Positions 30,515-41,936 of a stretch of 64,000 bases of DNA are shown here, one piece after another; the stretch's first letter is position 1; each line of letters begins with the position of its first letter. The position numbers were made by a program, and so were the translations under genes. The notes beneath the pieces are model-generated. The model saw only the letters and a list, made by a program, of their open reading frames with translations. It did not search any database and was not told the origin of the DNA. Source of the stretch: Arthrobacter sp. SLBN-122 (GTDB taxonomy: Bacteria; Actinomycetota; Actinomycetes; Actinomycetales; Micrococcaceae); NCBI RefSeq assembly GCF_006715165.1, contig NZ_VFMS01000001.1:1364001-1428000 (forward strand), given 5' to 3'.

Positions 30515-30556
30515 CAGTGAAAGGCGCACCGGGTGTTCCCGGCGCGCCTTTCACTG
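30515..30556 (-). terminator. Hairpin between MBL gene and FdhF-type gene
   Basis: A 13-bp stem (CAGTGAAAGGCGC 30515-30527 with 30544-30556), one A-C mismatch, and a further 5-bp CCGGG/CCCGG stem with a TGTT loop form an 18-bp rod. No U tract follows on the minus strand. It lies 24 nt past the MBL stop and 39 nt before the oxidoreductase ATG, so it may limit read-through or stabilise processed mRNA. Confidence 0.6.
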
Positions 30557-30579
30557 GCACTTCAATGGCTTCCCGTTGA

Positions 30580-31200
30580 CTACTGCGTGACCTTGGCCAG
30601 CGTTTCCTGCTCCGCGGCGATGGTGGTGCTGTCACCGTGGCCGGTGCGGACCACGGTTTCGGCCGGAAGCGTCAGCAGCCGTTCCCGGATGGACTTCAGG
30701 ATGGTGGGGTAGTCGCTGTAGGACCGGCCCGTGGCACCCGGGCCGCCGTTGAAGAGGGTGTCGCCGGTGAAGACGGTCCCCTCGCTTTCCAGGTAGAAGC
30801 AGGTGGATCCGGGTGAGTGGCCGGGCGTGTGGATGGCCCGCAGCGCAGCTCCGCCCACCTCGAACACGTCACCGTCAGCGTGGTAGCGGTCCGGCTGGGT
30901 GTCGGGGTACACCTGTTCCCACAGGACCAGGTCCTCCTGGTTCAGGCAGATGGGCGCCCCCAGGGCATCGGCAACCTCGCGGGCGGCGCCAATGTGGTCG
31001 TTGTGCGCGTGGGTCAGCAGGATGGCCTTGACCTTACGGCTGCGGACCTGGTTGATGATCGCGGCGGCGTCGTGGGGGGCGTCGATGATGACGCATTCCT
31101 CGTCATTGCCCACAATCCAGACGTTGTTGTCCACGTCCCAGGTGCCGCCGTCGAGCGAAAACGTGCCCGAGGTGACCAGGTTCTCAATGGTGACGCTCAT
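30580..31200 (-). CDS. MBL-fold hydrolase, probable S-formylmycothiol hydrolase
   Basis: This 206-residue metallo-beta-lactamase fold protein has the zinc motif HAHNDH (His64, His66, Asp68, His69), then HTPGHSPGS and FTGDTLF with the bridging Asp, like glyoxalase II. It overlaps the mycothiol dehydrogenase by 4 nt (ATGA). The same pair occurs in mycobacteria (Rv2259-Rv2260). The expected role is to hydrolyse the S-formylmycothiol made by the dehydrogenase to formate and mycothiol. This assignment rests on context. Confidence 0.85.
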   Translation of the reverse strand: MSVTIENLVTSGTFSLDGGTWDVDNNVWIVGNDEECVIIDAPHDAAAIINQVRSRKVKAILLTHAHNDHIGAAREVADALGAPICLNQEDLVLWEQVYPDTQPDRYHADGDVFEVGGAALRAIHTPGHSPGSTCFYLESEGTVFTGDTLFNGGPGATGRSYSDYPTILKSIRERLLTLPAETVVRTGHGDSTTIAAEQETLAKVTQ

Positions 31201-32303
31201 GCGGAAGCCCCAACGGGCTGGATCTCGACGACGGACCGCAGGACCTTGCCCTCGTGCATCCTGCCAAAGGCTTCCTCCACCTGGTCGATGCCGATCCGTT
31301 CGGACACGAAGGCGTCCAGGTCCAGGTTGCCCTGCTTGTAGTGCGAGACAAGCATGGGGAAGTCGCGGGACGGCAGGCAGTCGCCGTACCAGGAGGACTT
31401 CAGTGAGCCGCCGCGGCCAAAGACGTCCAGCAGCGGCAGTTCAAGCGTCATCTCCGGCGTGGGGACTCCCACCAGGACCACGCGGCCAGCCAGGTCACGG
31501 GCATAGAAGGCCTGCTTGTAGGTTTCAGGACGGCCGACGGCGTCAATCACCACGTCCGCTCCATGGCCTCCGGTGAGGGCGCGGATGGCTTCCACGGCGT
31601 CCTCCTGGCGCGAGTTCACGCCGTGGGTGGCGCCGAGGGACGTGGCCATCCCGATCTTGTTGTCGTCGATGTCCACGGCGATGATCGTCGTCGCACCGGC
31701 CAGCCTGGCCCCCGCGATCGCCGCGATGCCCACGCCGCCGCAGCCGATCACCGCCACGGACTCACCACGCTTGACCTCACCGGTGTTGATCGCGGCGCCG
31801 ATGCCCGCCATGATGCCGCAGCCCAGCAGGCCCACGGCCGCGGCATCAACCTCCGGGTCCACCTTGGTGCATTGCCCCGCAGCGACAAGCGTCTTTTCGG
31901 CGAAGGCACCGATGCCCAACGCCGGCGAGAGCACGGTGCCGTCCTCCAGGGTCATCTTCTGGGTGGCATTGTGCGTATTGAAGCAGTACTGCGGCTGGCC
32001 CTTGGCGCACGCCCGGCACTCGCCGCAAACGGCCCGCCAGTTCAGGATGACCCGGTCACCGGGAGCCACGGAGGTGACGTCAGGGCCCACCGCGCTGACC
32101 ACACCAGTGGCCTCGTGTCCCAGCAGGTAGGGGAAGTCATCGCCGATGCCGCCCTGCTTGTAGTGCAGGTCCGTGTGGCAGACACCGCAGGTGAGGATGT
32201 CCACGAGGGCCTCCCCCGGGCCCGGATCCGGCACCAGGATGGTTTCCAGCGACACCGGCGCGTTCTTCTCTTTGACTACAACTGCCTGGACTTTGTGAAC
32301 CAT
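31197..32303 (-). CDS. mscR: S-(hydroxymethyl)mycothiol dehydrogenase
   Basis: This 368-residue zinc-dependent alcohol dehydrogenase oxidises the spontaneous adduct of formaldehyde and mycothiol with NAD. Catalytic zinc ligands are Cys42 (GVCHTD), His63 (LGHE) and the Cys in LLGCGIMAG; the structural zinc Cys set is Cys93, 96, 99 and 107. The dinucleotide motif is GCGGVG. Sequence and partner gene match actinobacterial MscR/FadH rather than the glutathione form, which proves mycothiol use. I chose the ATG at 32303, with an AAAGGAAC site. It should detoxify formaldehyde from the betaine monooxygenase. Confidence 0.93.
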   Translation of the reverse strand: MVHKVQAVVVKEKNAPVSLETILVPDPGPGEALVDILTCGVCHTDLHYKQGGIGDDFPYLLGHEATGVVSAVGPDVTSVAPGDRVILNWRAVCGECRACAKGQPQYCFNTHNATQKMTLEDGTVLSPALGIGAFAEKTLVAAGQCTKVDPEVDAAAVGLLGCGIMAGIGAAINTGEVKRGESVAVIGCGGVGIAAIAGARLAGATTIIAVDIDDNKIGMATSLGATHGVNSRQEDAVEAIRALTGGHGADVVIDAVGRPETYKQAFYARDLAGRVVLVGVPTPEMTLELPLLDVFGRGGSLKSSWYGDCLPSRDFPMLVSHYKQGNLDLDAFVSERIGIDQVEEAFGRMHEGKVLRSVVEIQPVGASA

Positions 32304-32583
32304 GTTCTTGTGTTCCTTTCGTGGATCCGGCCGGATCCGGTGAGTGGGCACCAAGTGCCAATGTAGCGGAGTGCACTCCCGGGGACCCCCGCCATCTCGT
32401 TGCCCTTGCCGCACACAATTGCGTAATGCACAACATGATGCGCATAGCGCCTACTGCGAATATGGCAGCGGCAGCGGTCGCTGTCAATAGATATATCAGT
32501 CCGCGGGCAGCTGGTCGCCAGCCGCTCGGAGCGCCATGCAGCCGCATTACGTGCTGCAAATCGCGGGCAGTAGGCTGGATGGC

Positions 32584-32898
32584 ATGGCTTTTGAAGAATC
32601 TCCTGCCGAGCGGCGCGAAGTTAACGTCCGCCGGGCACCCAAGTACGTCCCCTTCCTGATCCTGGGGGCGCTGGTGGGTGTTGCTGCAGCCGCGGTAGTG
32701 GCTTATGCGGTGCCGGGCGATGAAACCTTCGACCCGGGCGCAGTGTTCGGATTCTTCCTGGTGATGTTTGCCGCCGGCGGCGCAATCCTGGGCGCCGCAC
32801 TGGCGCTGGTCCTGGACCGCCGGAGCCTGAAGCGGCAGGAGAAAGCCGTGGTGGAGGCCGTTCCGGATTCGGAGCCGGATACGGATCCCCAGGGTTAG
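32584..32898 (+). CDS. Small two-helix membrane protein, 104 residues
   Basis: I do not recognise a named family. A short basic N-terminus (RREVNVRRAPKYVP) is followed by two hydrophobic segments (about 23-43 and 55-78) joined by PGDETFDPGAVF, then a basic and finally acidic tail. Both ends should face the cytoplasm. Similar proteins occur just upstream of purF in related actinobacteria. The start at 32584 puts the basic anchor first; an ATG 48 nt upstream is possible. A weak GTAGGC site precedes it. Confidence 0.65.
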   Translation: MAFEESPAERREVNVRRAPKYVPFLILGALVGVAAAAVVAYAVPGDETFDPGAVFGFFLVMFAAGGAILGAALALVLDRRSLKRQEKAVVEAVPDSEPDTDPQG

Positions 32899-32955
32899 CA
32901 AGTCACAAACCAGCGGCCGGAAAAGTCGTACCCCATATCGTGAGATAATCGACCA

Positions 32956-34626
32956 GTGGCACGCGGCGATGGAAAACTTTCCCATGATCTTCTCCCCGGC
33001 GAAAAAGGCCCGCAGGACGCCTGTGGCGTCTTCGGCGTCTGGGCCCCAGGCGAAGAAGTAGCAAAACTTACCTATTACGGGCTGTATGCACTGCAGCACC
33101 GCGGTCAGGAGTCGGCTGGCATAGCTACCAGCGACGGCAAGCGGATCAACGTCTACAAGGACATGGGCCTCGTGTCCCAGGTCTTCGACGAGACCACGCT
33201 GAACACCCTGACCGGGCACCTGGCCGTCGGCCACTGCCGCTACTCCACCACCGGCGCCAGCCACTGGGCCAACGCGCAGCCCACCCTGGGCGCCACCGCC
33301 ACCGGCACGGTCGCCCTTGCCCACAACGGCAACCTGACCAACACCGCCGAGCTCAACGCCATGATCACCGAGCGCAACGGCGGCCAGCTCACCGGCGAAA
33401 TGAAGCAGGGCAACACCTCGGACACCGCCCTGGTCACCGCACTTCTCGAAGGCGAGCCGGGCAAGAGCCTCGAAGAAACAGCCACGGAACTCCTGCCCAA
33501 GATCAAGGGCGGCTTCTGCTTCGTCTTCATGGATGAAGGCACGCTCTACGCTGCGCGTGACACCTACGGCATCCGTCCGCTGGTCCTGGGCCGGCTGGAG
33601 CGCGGCTGGGTGGTTGCCTCCGAACAGTCCGCCCTGGCCACCGTGGGCGCCAGCTTCATCCGGGAGATCGAGCCGGGCGAGTTCATTGCCATCGACGAGG
33701 ACGGCGTGCGGTCCAAGCGGTTCGCGGAGCCGACGCCGGCCGGTTGCGTTTTCGAGTACGTCTACCTTGCGCGCCCGGACGCCGCCATTGCCGGCCGCTC
33801 CGTCTACGAGTCCCGCGTGGAGATGGGCCGCCAGCTGGCCCGCGAGAACACGCAGCAGGCGGACATCGTCATCCCGGTACCGGAATCCGGCACCCCCGCG
33901 GCTGTTGGCTACGCCGAAGAGTCCGGCATCCCGTTTGCGCACGGCTTCGTCAAAAACTCGTACGTGGGCCGCACCTTCATCCAGCCCTCGCAGACGCTCC
34001 GCCAGCTGGGTATCCGGCTCAAGCTCAACGCCCTGGAATCCGTGATCCGCGGCAAGCGTGTGGTAGTGGTGGATGACTCGATCGTCCGCGGCAACACCCA
34101 GCGCGCCATCGTCCGGATGCTCCGCGAAGCCGGCGCCGCGTCGGTGCACGTGAAGATCTCCTCCCCTCCGGTGCAGTGGCCCTGTTTCTACGGCATCGAC
34201 TTCGCCTCCCGCGCTGAGCTGATTGCCAACGGCGCCACCATCGAGGAGATCTCCCAGGCCATTGGCGCCGACTCGCTGGCCTACATCTCCGAGGACGGCA
34301 TGATTGACGCCACCCGCCAGCCGCGCGAGCGCCTCTGCACTGCCTGCTTCACCGGCAAGTACCCCATCAAGCTCCCGGACGCGGACAAGCTGGGCAAGAA
34401 CCTGCTGGAGCGCACAGACCTGGGCGGCCTGAAGCCTTCCCCGTCCGCGCTTCCCGGCGAAACCGCCGCCCTGGCCATTGACGCCACCGAGGACCCGGCG
34501 GAGAAGCCCGGCGCCACCGGCTGCGACCCGGGCCCGGACTCCGAATTCGAAAACCTGCTGACCGAAGCCGACCTTGTGCCCGACGTACCCGCCGCCACCA
34601 GCGCCGACAAGAAAGAGTCCGTATGA
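32956..34626 (+). CDS. purF: Amidophosphoribosyltransferase
   Basis: This 556-residue enzyme makes phosphoribosylamine from PRPP and glutamine, the first committed step of purine synthesis. A 22-residue propeptide (from a GTG start at 32956) ends before the nucleophile Cys23 in DACGVFG. The PRTase domain has VVVVDDSIVRGNT. Cysteines in LCTACFTGKYP near the C-terminus are like those of the iron-sulphur PurF type. About 50 extra acidic residues follow. It overlaps purM by 4 nt (ATGA). Confidence 0.97.
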   Translation: MARGDGKLSHDLLPGEKGPQDACGVFGVWAPGEEVAKLTYYGLYALQHRGQESAGIATSDGKRINVYKDMGLVSQVFDETTLNTLTGHLAVGHCRYSTTGASHWANAQPTLGATATGTVALAHNGNLTNTAELNAMITERNGGQLTGEMKQGNTSDTALVTALLEGEPGKSLEETATELLPKIKGGFCFVFMDEGTLYAARDTYGIRPLVLGRLERGWVVASEQSALATVGASFIREIEPGEFIAIDEDGVRSKRFAEPTPAGCVFEYVYLARPDAAIAGRSVYESRVEMGRQLARENTQQADIVIPVPESGTPAAVGYAEESGIPFAHGFVKNSYVGRTFIQPSQTLRQLGIRLKLNALESVIRGKRVVVVDDSIVRGNTQRAIVRMLREAGAASVHVKISSPPVQWPCFYGIDFASRAELIANGATIEEISQAIGADSLAYISEDGMIDATRQPRERLCTACFTGKYPIKLPDADKLGKNLLERTDLGGLKPSPSALPGETAALAIDATEDPAEKPGATGCDPGPDSEFENLLTEADLVPDVPAATSADKKESV

Positions 34627-35768
34627 CTTCCGCTAGCACCGCCGCAGATAACTCCGGCATCACCTACGCCTCCGCAGGCGTGGACGTTGAAGCCGGGGAC
34701 CGCGCCGTCGAGCTCATGAAGGATGCCGTCAAGGCAACCCACAACTCCTCGGTGATCGGCGGGGTGGGCGGCTTCGCCGGCCTCTACGACGTCTCCCGGC
34801 TGCTGACCTTCAAGAAGCCGCTGCTGGCCACGTCCACGGACGGCGTGGGCACCAAGGTTGCCATCGCCCAGGCCATGGACATCCACGACACCATCGGATT
34901 CGACCTGGTGGGCATGGTGGTGGACGACATCGTGGTGGTGGGCGCCGAGCCGCTGTACATGACCGACTACATCGCCTGCGGCAAGGTGGTCCCGGAGCGC
35001 ATCGCTGGCATTGTCCGCGGCATTGCCGCCGCCTGCTCCGTTGCCGGCACCGCCCTGGTGGGCGGCGAGACCGCCGAGCACCCGGGCTTGCTGGGCGAAC
35101 ACGAATACGACGTTGCCGGCGCAGCCACCGGCGTTGTGGAGGCCGATGCACTGCTGGGCCCGGACCGTGTCCGTGCCGGGGACGTAGTGATCGGCATGGC
35201 CTCGTCCGGCCTGCACTCCAACGGCTACTCCCTGGTTCGCCGCGTCATCAACCACGCCGGATGGGCCCTTGACCGGCAGGTATCCGAACTCGGCCGCACC
35301 CTGGGCGAGGAGCTCCTTGAGCCCACCCGCGTCTACGCCGCCGACTGCCTTGACCTGGCCCGCACCTTCCCGGTCAGCGCCGGCGCGGCCGTTCACGGCT
35401 TCAGCCACGTCACCGGCGGCGGCCTGGCCGCGAACCTGGCCCGCGTCCTCCCCCAGGGCCTCGTGGCGACCGTGGACCGCGCCACCTGGGAACTCCCCGC
35501 CATCTTCAAGCTGGTGTCTGAACTCGGCAACGTGCCCCTTGCGGACCTGGAGCGCACCCTGAACCTCGGCGTCGGCATGGTGGCCATTGTGTCCCCCGAA
35601 GCCGCCGATGCCGCTGTTTCCCGCCTGAACGACCGCGGCCTGCCGTCCTGGATCATGGGCACGGTCACCGAGGATTCAGACTCCATCCTCAAGTCCGGCC
35701 CGGATTACGTCCAGGGCGCCAAGGGCGTGGACGGCGGAGCAGTACGCCTGGTCAACGCCTACGCCTAG
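34623..35768 (+). CDS. purM: Phosphoribosylformylglycinamidine cyclo-ligase (AIR synthetase)
   Basis: This 381-residue ATP-dependent enzyme closes the imidazole ring in purine synthesis. It shows family segments GGFAGLYDVS, TDGVGTKVAIA, GGETAEHPG, VIGMASSGLHSNGYSLVR and HVTGGGLAANL. It is coupled to purF by an ATGA overlap. A 62-nt palindromic element starts 8 nt after its stop and lies between it and the convergent VOC gene. Confidence 0.97.
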   Translation: MTSASTAADNSGITYASAGVDVEAGDRAVELMKDAVKATHNSSVIGGVGGFAGLYDVSRLLTFKKPLLATSTDGVGTKVAIAQAMDIHDTIGFDLVGMVVDDIVVVGAEPLYMTDYIACGKVVPERIAGIVRGIAAACSVAGTALVGGETAEHPGLLGEHEYDVAGAATGVVEADALLGPDRVRAGDVVIGMASSGLHSNGYSLVRRVINHAGWALDRQVSELGRTLGEELLEPTRVYAADCLDLARTFPVSAGAAVHGFSHVTGGGLAANLARVLPQGLVATVDRATWELPAIFKLVSELGNVPLADLERTLNLGVGMVAIVSPEAADAAVSRLNDRGLPSWIMGTVTEDSDSILKSGPDYVQGAKGVDGGAVRLVNAYA

Positions 35769-35775
35769 GACCCTC

Positions 35776-35837
35776 CATCGAGTGCTCCGTACTTGTCGTT
35801 TTCACCCCCGATAACGACATCTACGGAGCACTCGATG
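35776..35837. repeat. 62-nt palindromic element, copy 1
   Basis: Left arm CATCGAGTGCTCCGTA (35776-35791) pairs perfectly with 35822-35837; after a 2-nt mismatch a further 7 bp (TGTCGTT with AACGACA) continue the stem. The loop is 12 nt. Copy 2 at 59841-59902 has the same length and arms but a different loop. It sits between convergent purM and a VOC gene. Confidence 0.85.
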
Positions 35838-35853
35838 TGTTTAAGCGGCCGGT

Positions 35854-36636
35854 TCAACCCTGCACTTGGATGAGGTTGAGGATTCCACCCTGGGGGTCCT
35901 CGATGGTGGCCAGTGATCCAGGAGCCGGATGGTCATCCGGCTCCACCAGCACTTCGCCGCCTGCCGCCAGGGCGGCCGCTGCCGCCGCCGCGATATCTGC
36001 CGCCCCAAAATAAATCTGCCAGTCGGCGTCTTCGTCTTCGTCTTCGTCGGCAGGAACAATGCCGGCCACCTCACTCCCGGCAATGAGCAACGTGCAGTAG
36101 CTGCCGCCGTCGTGCTGGGGGTACTCGGTGACACCATGGCCGAAAAGCTGCTGGAAGAATCCGATGGCGGCCTGCGGCTCGGGCGTGAAGAGCTCGGCCC
36201 AGGCCAAGGCGCCGGGTTCATTGAAGAGATGGCTGCCGTAGTGGGTACCCGCCTGCCAGATCCCGGTGGTTCCGCCGCCGGGAGGGGCCAGGAAGCCCAG
36301 TACGCCGGTATCGCCCACTTTCTCGGGCCCAAACTGCACGGTACCGCCGGAATGACGGGCATCGCGGAGCAGCTCCGCGGCGTCCGGGACCGCAAAGTAG
36401 ACGTTCCACTCGGCAGCAGTCCCTGCCTCCAGCTGCAAGGGATTTTGCGGCGCTATGGTGGCCACCAAGTGCCCGCGGACAAAGGCCTGAGCATAGCTGC
36501 GGCCGTCCGGTGTGGGGAAGTCCTCGTAGGTCCAGCCGAAGACCCGTCCATAGAAGTCTTTGGCGGCAGCAACATCGGGGGTCTGCAAATCCGCCCAGCA
36601 AGGCTCGCCGCTGGCGTATGTGGTCCGAACAGTCAT
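35854..36636 (-). CDS. Two-domain VOC (glyoxalase/bleomycin resistance) protein
   Basis: This 260-residue protein has two tandem VOC modules (about 5-125 and 135-258), each with the repeated start EPCWADLQTPDVAAAKDFYG and GALAWAELFTPEPQAAIGFFQ, like Streptomyces SCO-type hydroxylase or glyoxalase-like proteins. The substrate is unknown; the family includes metal-dependent dioxygenases, lyases and binding proteins. It is convergent with purM, with the 62-nt palindrome between them. Confidence 0.85.
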   Translation of the reverse strand: MTVRTTYASGEPCWADLQTPDVAAAKDFYGRVFGWTYEDFPTPDGRSYAQAFVRGHLVATIAPQNPLQLEAGTAAEWNVYFAVPDAAELLRDARHSGGTVQFGPEKVGDTGVLGFLAPPGGGTTGIWQAGTHYGSHLFNEPGALAWAELFTPEPQAAIGFFQQLFGHGVTEYPQHDGGSYCTLLIAGSEVAGIVPADEDEDEDADWQIYFGAADIAAAAAAALAAGGEVLVEPDDHPAPGSLATIEDPQGGILNLIQVQG

Positions 36637-36663
36637 GCGGTCAGGTTACCAACCAACACGGAA

Positions 36664-36703
36664 AGCCCGCTGCCCTACCGGTATTCCGGTATGGCAGCGG
36701 GCT
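36664..36703 (-). terminator. Probable terminator of the DUF3073 transcript
   Basis: An 11-bp stem (AGCCCGCTGCC 36664-36674 with 36693-36703), one mismatch, and a 6-bp TACCGG/CCGGTA stem with a TATT loop. On the minus strand it is followed by TTTCC and some T-rich sequence. It separates DUF3073 from the VOC gene 28 nt further. Confidence 0.65.
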
Positions 36704-36847
36704 CCGTGAAGTAAGCGGTCACCCGAAAACGGGTATCAAAAAGGAGGTCCGCACATTCCCTGGGTCCAAACAGCAGCTCCTGCAGAACCAGAATGTGCTT
36801 TCGCGCCACAGCAGCCGGGCCCGGAGGCCACAGCAGGCTTGCGACAA

Positions 36848-37081
36848 CTAGCCGATGCGACGGTGGTCTACCTCGTCGTCATCGTCATCCAAATCATCCG
36901 CGTACTTATCCACATAAGCCGAATAGTCCGGTTCGACCGGTTCATTCGAGTAATGGCTCGTTGAACGGCTGCCCGGGCCCGTCAGCTCACGCTGAAGTGC
37001 CGAGTAGTCAGTGTTCGGGGAGTAGTACTTAATGTCCCGAGCCTGCTTGGTAGCTTTTGCCTTTTGACGGCCGCGCCCCAT
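36848..37081 (-). CDS. DUF3073 protein, 77 residues
   Basis: The N-terminal signature MGRGRQKAKATKQARDIKYY and the following SPNTDYSALQREL are the DUF3073 family, found across actinobacteria and often beside purM. The tail is highly acidic (a run of Asp near residues 62-68) and ends VDHRRIG. The basic N-terminus suggests nucleic acid contact, but the function is unknown. I chose the start at 37081 by homology and a GGGGG-type site upstream. Confidence 0.93.
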   Translation of the reverse strand: MGRGRQKAKATKQARDIKYYSPNTDYSALQRELTGPGSRSTSHYSNEPVEPDYSAYVDKYADDLDDDDDEVDHRRIG

Positions 37082-37352
37082 GGCGTGACCCCCTTTTGTA
37101 CTTGGACCGGAGGTGGTCACCTTGGCGATCGGTGAGGCCCCGGAATGTTTGGTCAATTTGTCGTACACCTAGATTACATGCTTTCGGCGGGCCCCGCTTG
37201 CCGCCTCGGGGTCCGGACGGCCGGGTGGGGTACCATGGCGCACCTCCACCCGCGGGATTCCGGCATTTTTCTTGGGTAGAGTCACTTAAGAACTGCCGAT
37301 TTTGTCTGGCCTTTGGCGAGCCGCGGAACCAAACCCAGGAGGATGCGAACCC

Positions 37353-38030
37353 GTGAACCACCAGGACATCCCGCCCAAACCCGCTTCGCCCCCGCAGACC
37401 GGTAGCGTGCCACAGATCCAGGGCGGGACCGGCCCGGCCCCGGCTCCGGAATCCGTCACCTGGTCCCAGCCCCGCCACGATCCCGCGCCGGAAAATCACG
37501 TCAACAGGAAGCCTGCCCTGTGGAAGGCGCTTCTCGTCACCGTTATCGTCGCCGTAGCGGGCTCACTGGTGTGGCTTGCCGTCTGGCTGAATTCTTCACC
37601 CGGCAGCGAGGTGGCAAAGAATGACGCACAGGGTGTGCTGCAAACCGCCGTCACGCCGCCGGCCACTCCCCAGCCCCTTCCCCGGGAGGGTGTTGCACCC
37701 GCTGCCTACGCGATTGGTGACTGCTTCAAGGATTTCGACCCGCAGGCCCTCGCGTCCACCGTGGTGCCATGCGATACCGGCCACTCAGCCCAGCTCGTTG
37801 CGACTCTCCGCTACCCGGACAGCGCTGAGTATCCAGGGGCCGAGTCACTCAAGGCCAAAGCCCTGCAAGTCTGCCAGGCGGCGAAGCTCGGGCCGGCGGC
37901 CAAGCAGTTCCAGCTCAACTACCAGCGCACCTTCCCCAGCAGCACCAGCTGGGAATCCGGCGACCGGAGGGTGGATTGCTACGTCGCGGCCGACACCGGC
38001 AATGTGATTAACGCAAACGTGCTGCCCTGA
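37353..38030 (+). CDS. Membrane-anchored Septum_form-like protein
   Basis: This 225-residue protein has a Pro-rich cytoplasmic N-terminus (1-50), one membrane helix (about 55-77, LWKALLVTVIVAVAGSLVWLAV region) and an extracytoplasmic domain (about 110-225). That domain has YAIGDCFKDF, VPCDTGHSAQ and RVDCYV, the cysteine pattern of the Septum_form family, named from a septum-associated Streptomyces/mycobacterial group. The exact role is not known. I chose the GTG at 37353, which has a strong AGGAGGA site. Its stop codon lies within a hairpin (38018-38054). Confidence 0.78.
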   Translation: MNHQDIPPKPASPPQTGSVPQIQGGTGPAPAPESVTWSQPRHDPAPENHVNRKPALWKALLVTVIVAVAGSLVWLAVWLNSSPGSEVAKNDAQGVLQTAVTPPATPQPLPREGVAPAAYAIGDCFKDFDPQALASTVVPCDTGHSAQLVATLRYPDSAEYPGAESLKAKALQVCQAAKLGPAAKQFQLNYQRTFPSSTSWESGDRRVDCYVAADTGNVINANVLP

Positions 38031-38054
38031 CGGTTCACCCGCCAGGGCAGCACG
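38018..38054. terminator. Bidirectional hairpin between Septum_form gene and clpB
   Basis: A perfect 12-bp stem (CGTGCTGCCCTG 38018-38029 with 38043-38054) and a 13-nt loop. It overlaps the stop codon of the upstream gene and lies 22 nt beyond the clpB stop on the other strand. There is no U tract on either side. Confidence 0.55.
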
Positions 38055-38076
38055 GTCCGCATCACAAGGCCGGCGG

Positions 38077-40719
<2,643 letters not shown>

Positions 40720-40750
40720 AGAGAGCTCCTTTCTGGGGCTTGTTGACTAA

Positions 40751-40771
40751 GTTGAGTCTACTACGCTCAAC
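40751..40771 (-). promoter_or_regulatory. HAIR-type operator (HspR) upstream of clpB
   Basis: GTTGAGT-N7-GCTCAAC matches the actinobacterial HAIR consensus CTTGAGT-N7-ACTCAAG at 12 of 14 fixed positions, with extended symmetry AAGTTGAG (40749-40756) and CTCAACTT (40766-40773). HspR represses dnaK and clpB through such sites in Streptomyces and mycobacteria. Confidence 0.85.
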
Positions 40772-40844
40772 TTTGGACGGCGAGGTCCAGTAGCCATGTT
40801 TGCCCAAGGCGAAATACCTGTCCAGAGCCGGAGGTCCCGCCGCC

Positions 40845-41936
40845 CTAGGTTCCGTACACGGCGACGGCAGCCGCCTTGACCACGAAGTGCACCGTCATGC
40901 CGGGGACAAGGCCGAGGTCGGCGGAGGCGGCGGGGGTGATGTCCGCGGCCAGGCCGCCGGCGCGGACGCGGATCTGGTCGCCGTGCGGCTCGAGGTCCGT
41001 GATGGTGACGGCGAACGAGTTCCGGGGGCTGCCGTGCGCGTCGTTGAGGAACACGGAGACGGCCGACGGCGGAAAGACGGCGACGCCGGGGCCGTGCGGC
41101 CTGGGCAGCGGGGCAGGTTCGCCGTGCGGGATTGGCTCCGCGGCGAAGGATTCGTCATCGTGGCCGGTGATTGTGAGTCCCTCACTGGTCCGCACCCCCG
41201 CGCCGTCCAAGGTGCCCGGAATGAAGTTCAGTCCGGCGAGCCCGGCTGCAAAGGAACTGCGCGGCCGCTCCAGCACTGTGCGGGTTGGGCCTTCCTCAAC
41301 AATCCGGCCGCCCTCCAGGATGACCACCCGGTCCGCGAGCATCAGCGCGTCCAGCACGTCATGGGTGACGATGATCGCCTGCCGTCCGGCAAGGACCCGC
41401 TTGAAGAGCCGGCGCAGCAGCGGGGCGGAGTGGATATCCAGGGCGGCCAGCGGCTCGTCGAGCAGGAGGAGCGCCGGGTCGGCGGCCAGTGCACGGGCCA
41501 CGGCCACGCGCTGGGCCTGGCCGCCGGAGAGTTGGGCAGGACGCCGCGCGGCCAGGTCTCCGGCTTCGACCTCAGCCAGCCAGCGCCGGGCCTGCTCCTC
41601 CGCGACTCTTTTGGAAACGCCGGCACTGCGGGGGCCGAAGGAGACATTGTCCAGGGCGTCCAGGTGGGGGAAGAGCAGGGGTTCCTGGGCGAGCAGGGCG
41701 GTGCCGCGGTGGTGCGGCGGTGACCACGTACGCTTCCCGCCGTCGAGGTCGAAGAGCGTCCTGCCATTGAGTTGGGCCATGCCACTGTCAGGCCTTAGCA
41801 GGCCCGCGATGCCGGCGAGCAGGGTTGATTTGCCGGCGCCGTTGGGCCCCATGACGGCCACGGTTTCGCCCGGCCGGACCGTCAGGGCCACGTCGAAGTC
41901 CCGCCCGGCCACCACTGTCTGGAAGGACAACGTCAC
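40845..41936 (-). CDS. modC: Molybdate ABC transporter ATPase
   Basis: This 363-residue ATPase has Walker [10 protein letters not shown], the signature LSGGQAQR, Walker [13 protein letters not shown] and a C-terminal TOBE (molybdate-binding) region of about 130 residues. It powers the ModB permease. Its start overlaps the modB stop by 4 nt. The substrate is assigned from the HTH-TOBE regulator and the ModA gene in the same operon. Confidence 0.92.
   Translation of the reverse strand: MTLSFQTVVAGRDFDVALTVRPGETVAVMGPNGAGKSTLLAGIAGLLRPDSGMAQLNGRTLFDLDGGKRTWSPPHHRGTALLAQEPLLFPHLDALDNVSFGPRSAGVSKRVAEEQARRWLAEVEAGDLAARRPAQLSGGQAQRVAVARALAADPALLLLDEPLAALDIHSAPLLRRLFKRVLAGRQAIIVTHDVLDALMLADRVVILEGGRIVEEGPTRTVLERPRSSFAAGLAGLNFIPGTLDGAGVRTSEGLTITGHDDESFAAEPIPHGEPAPLPRPHGPGVAVFPPSAVSVFLNDAHGSPRNSFAVTITDLEPHGDQIRVRAGGLAADITPAASADLGLVPGMTVHFVVKAAAVAVYGT

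Noticed and set aside
28110..30590. 826-codon plus-strand open frame opposite the FdhF-type gene
   Set aside because: Shadow frame in GC-rich DNA; the minus strand encodes a clear molybdopterin enzyme along its whole length.
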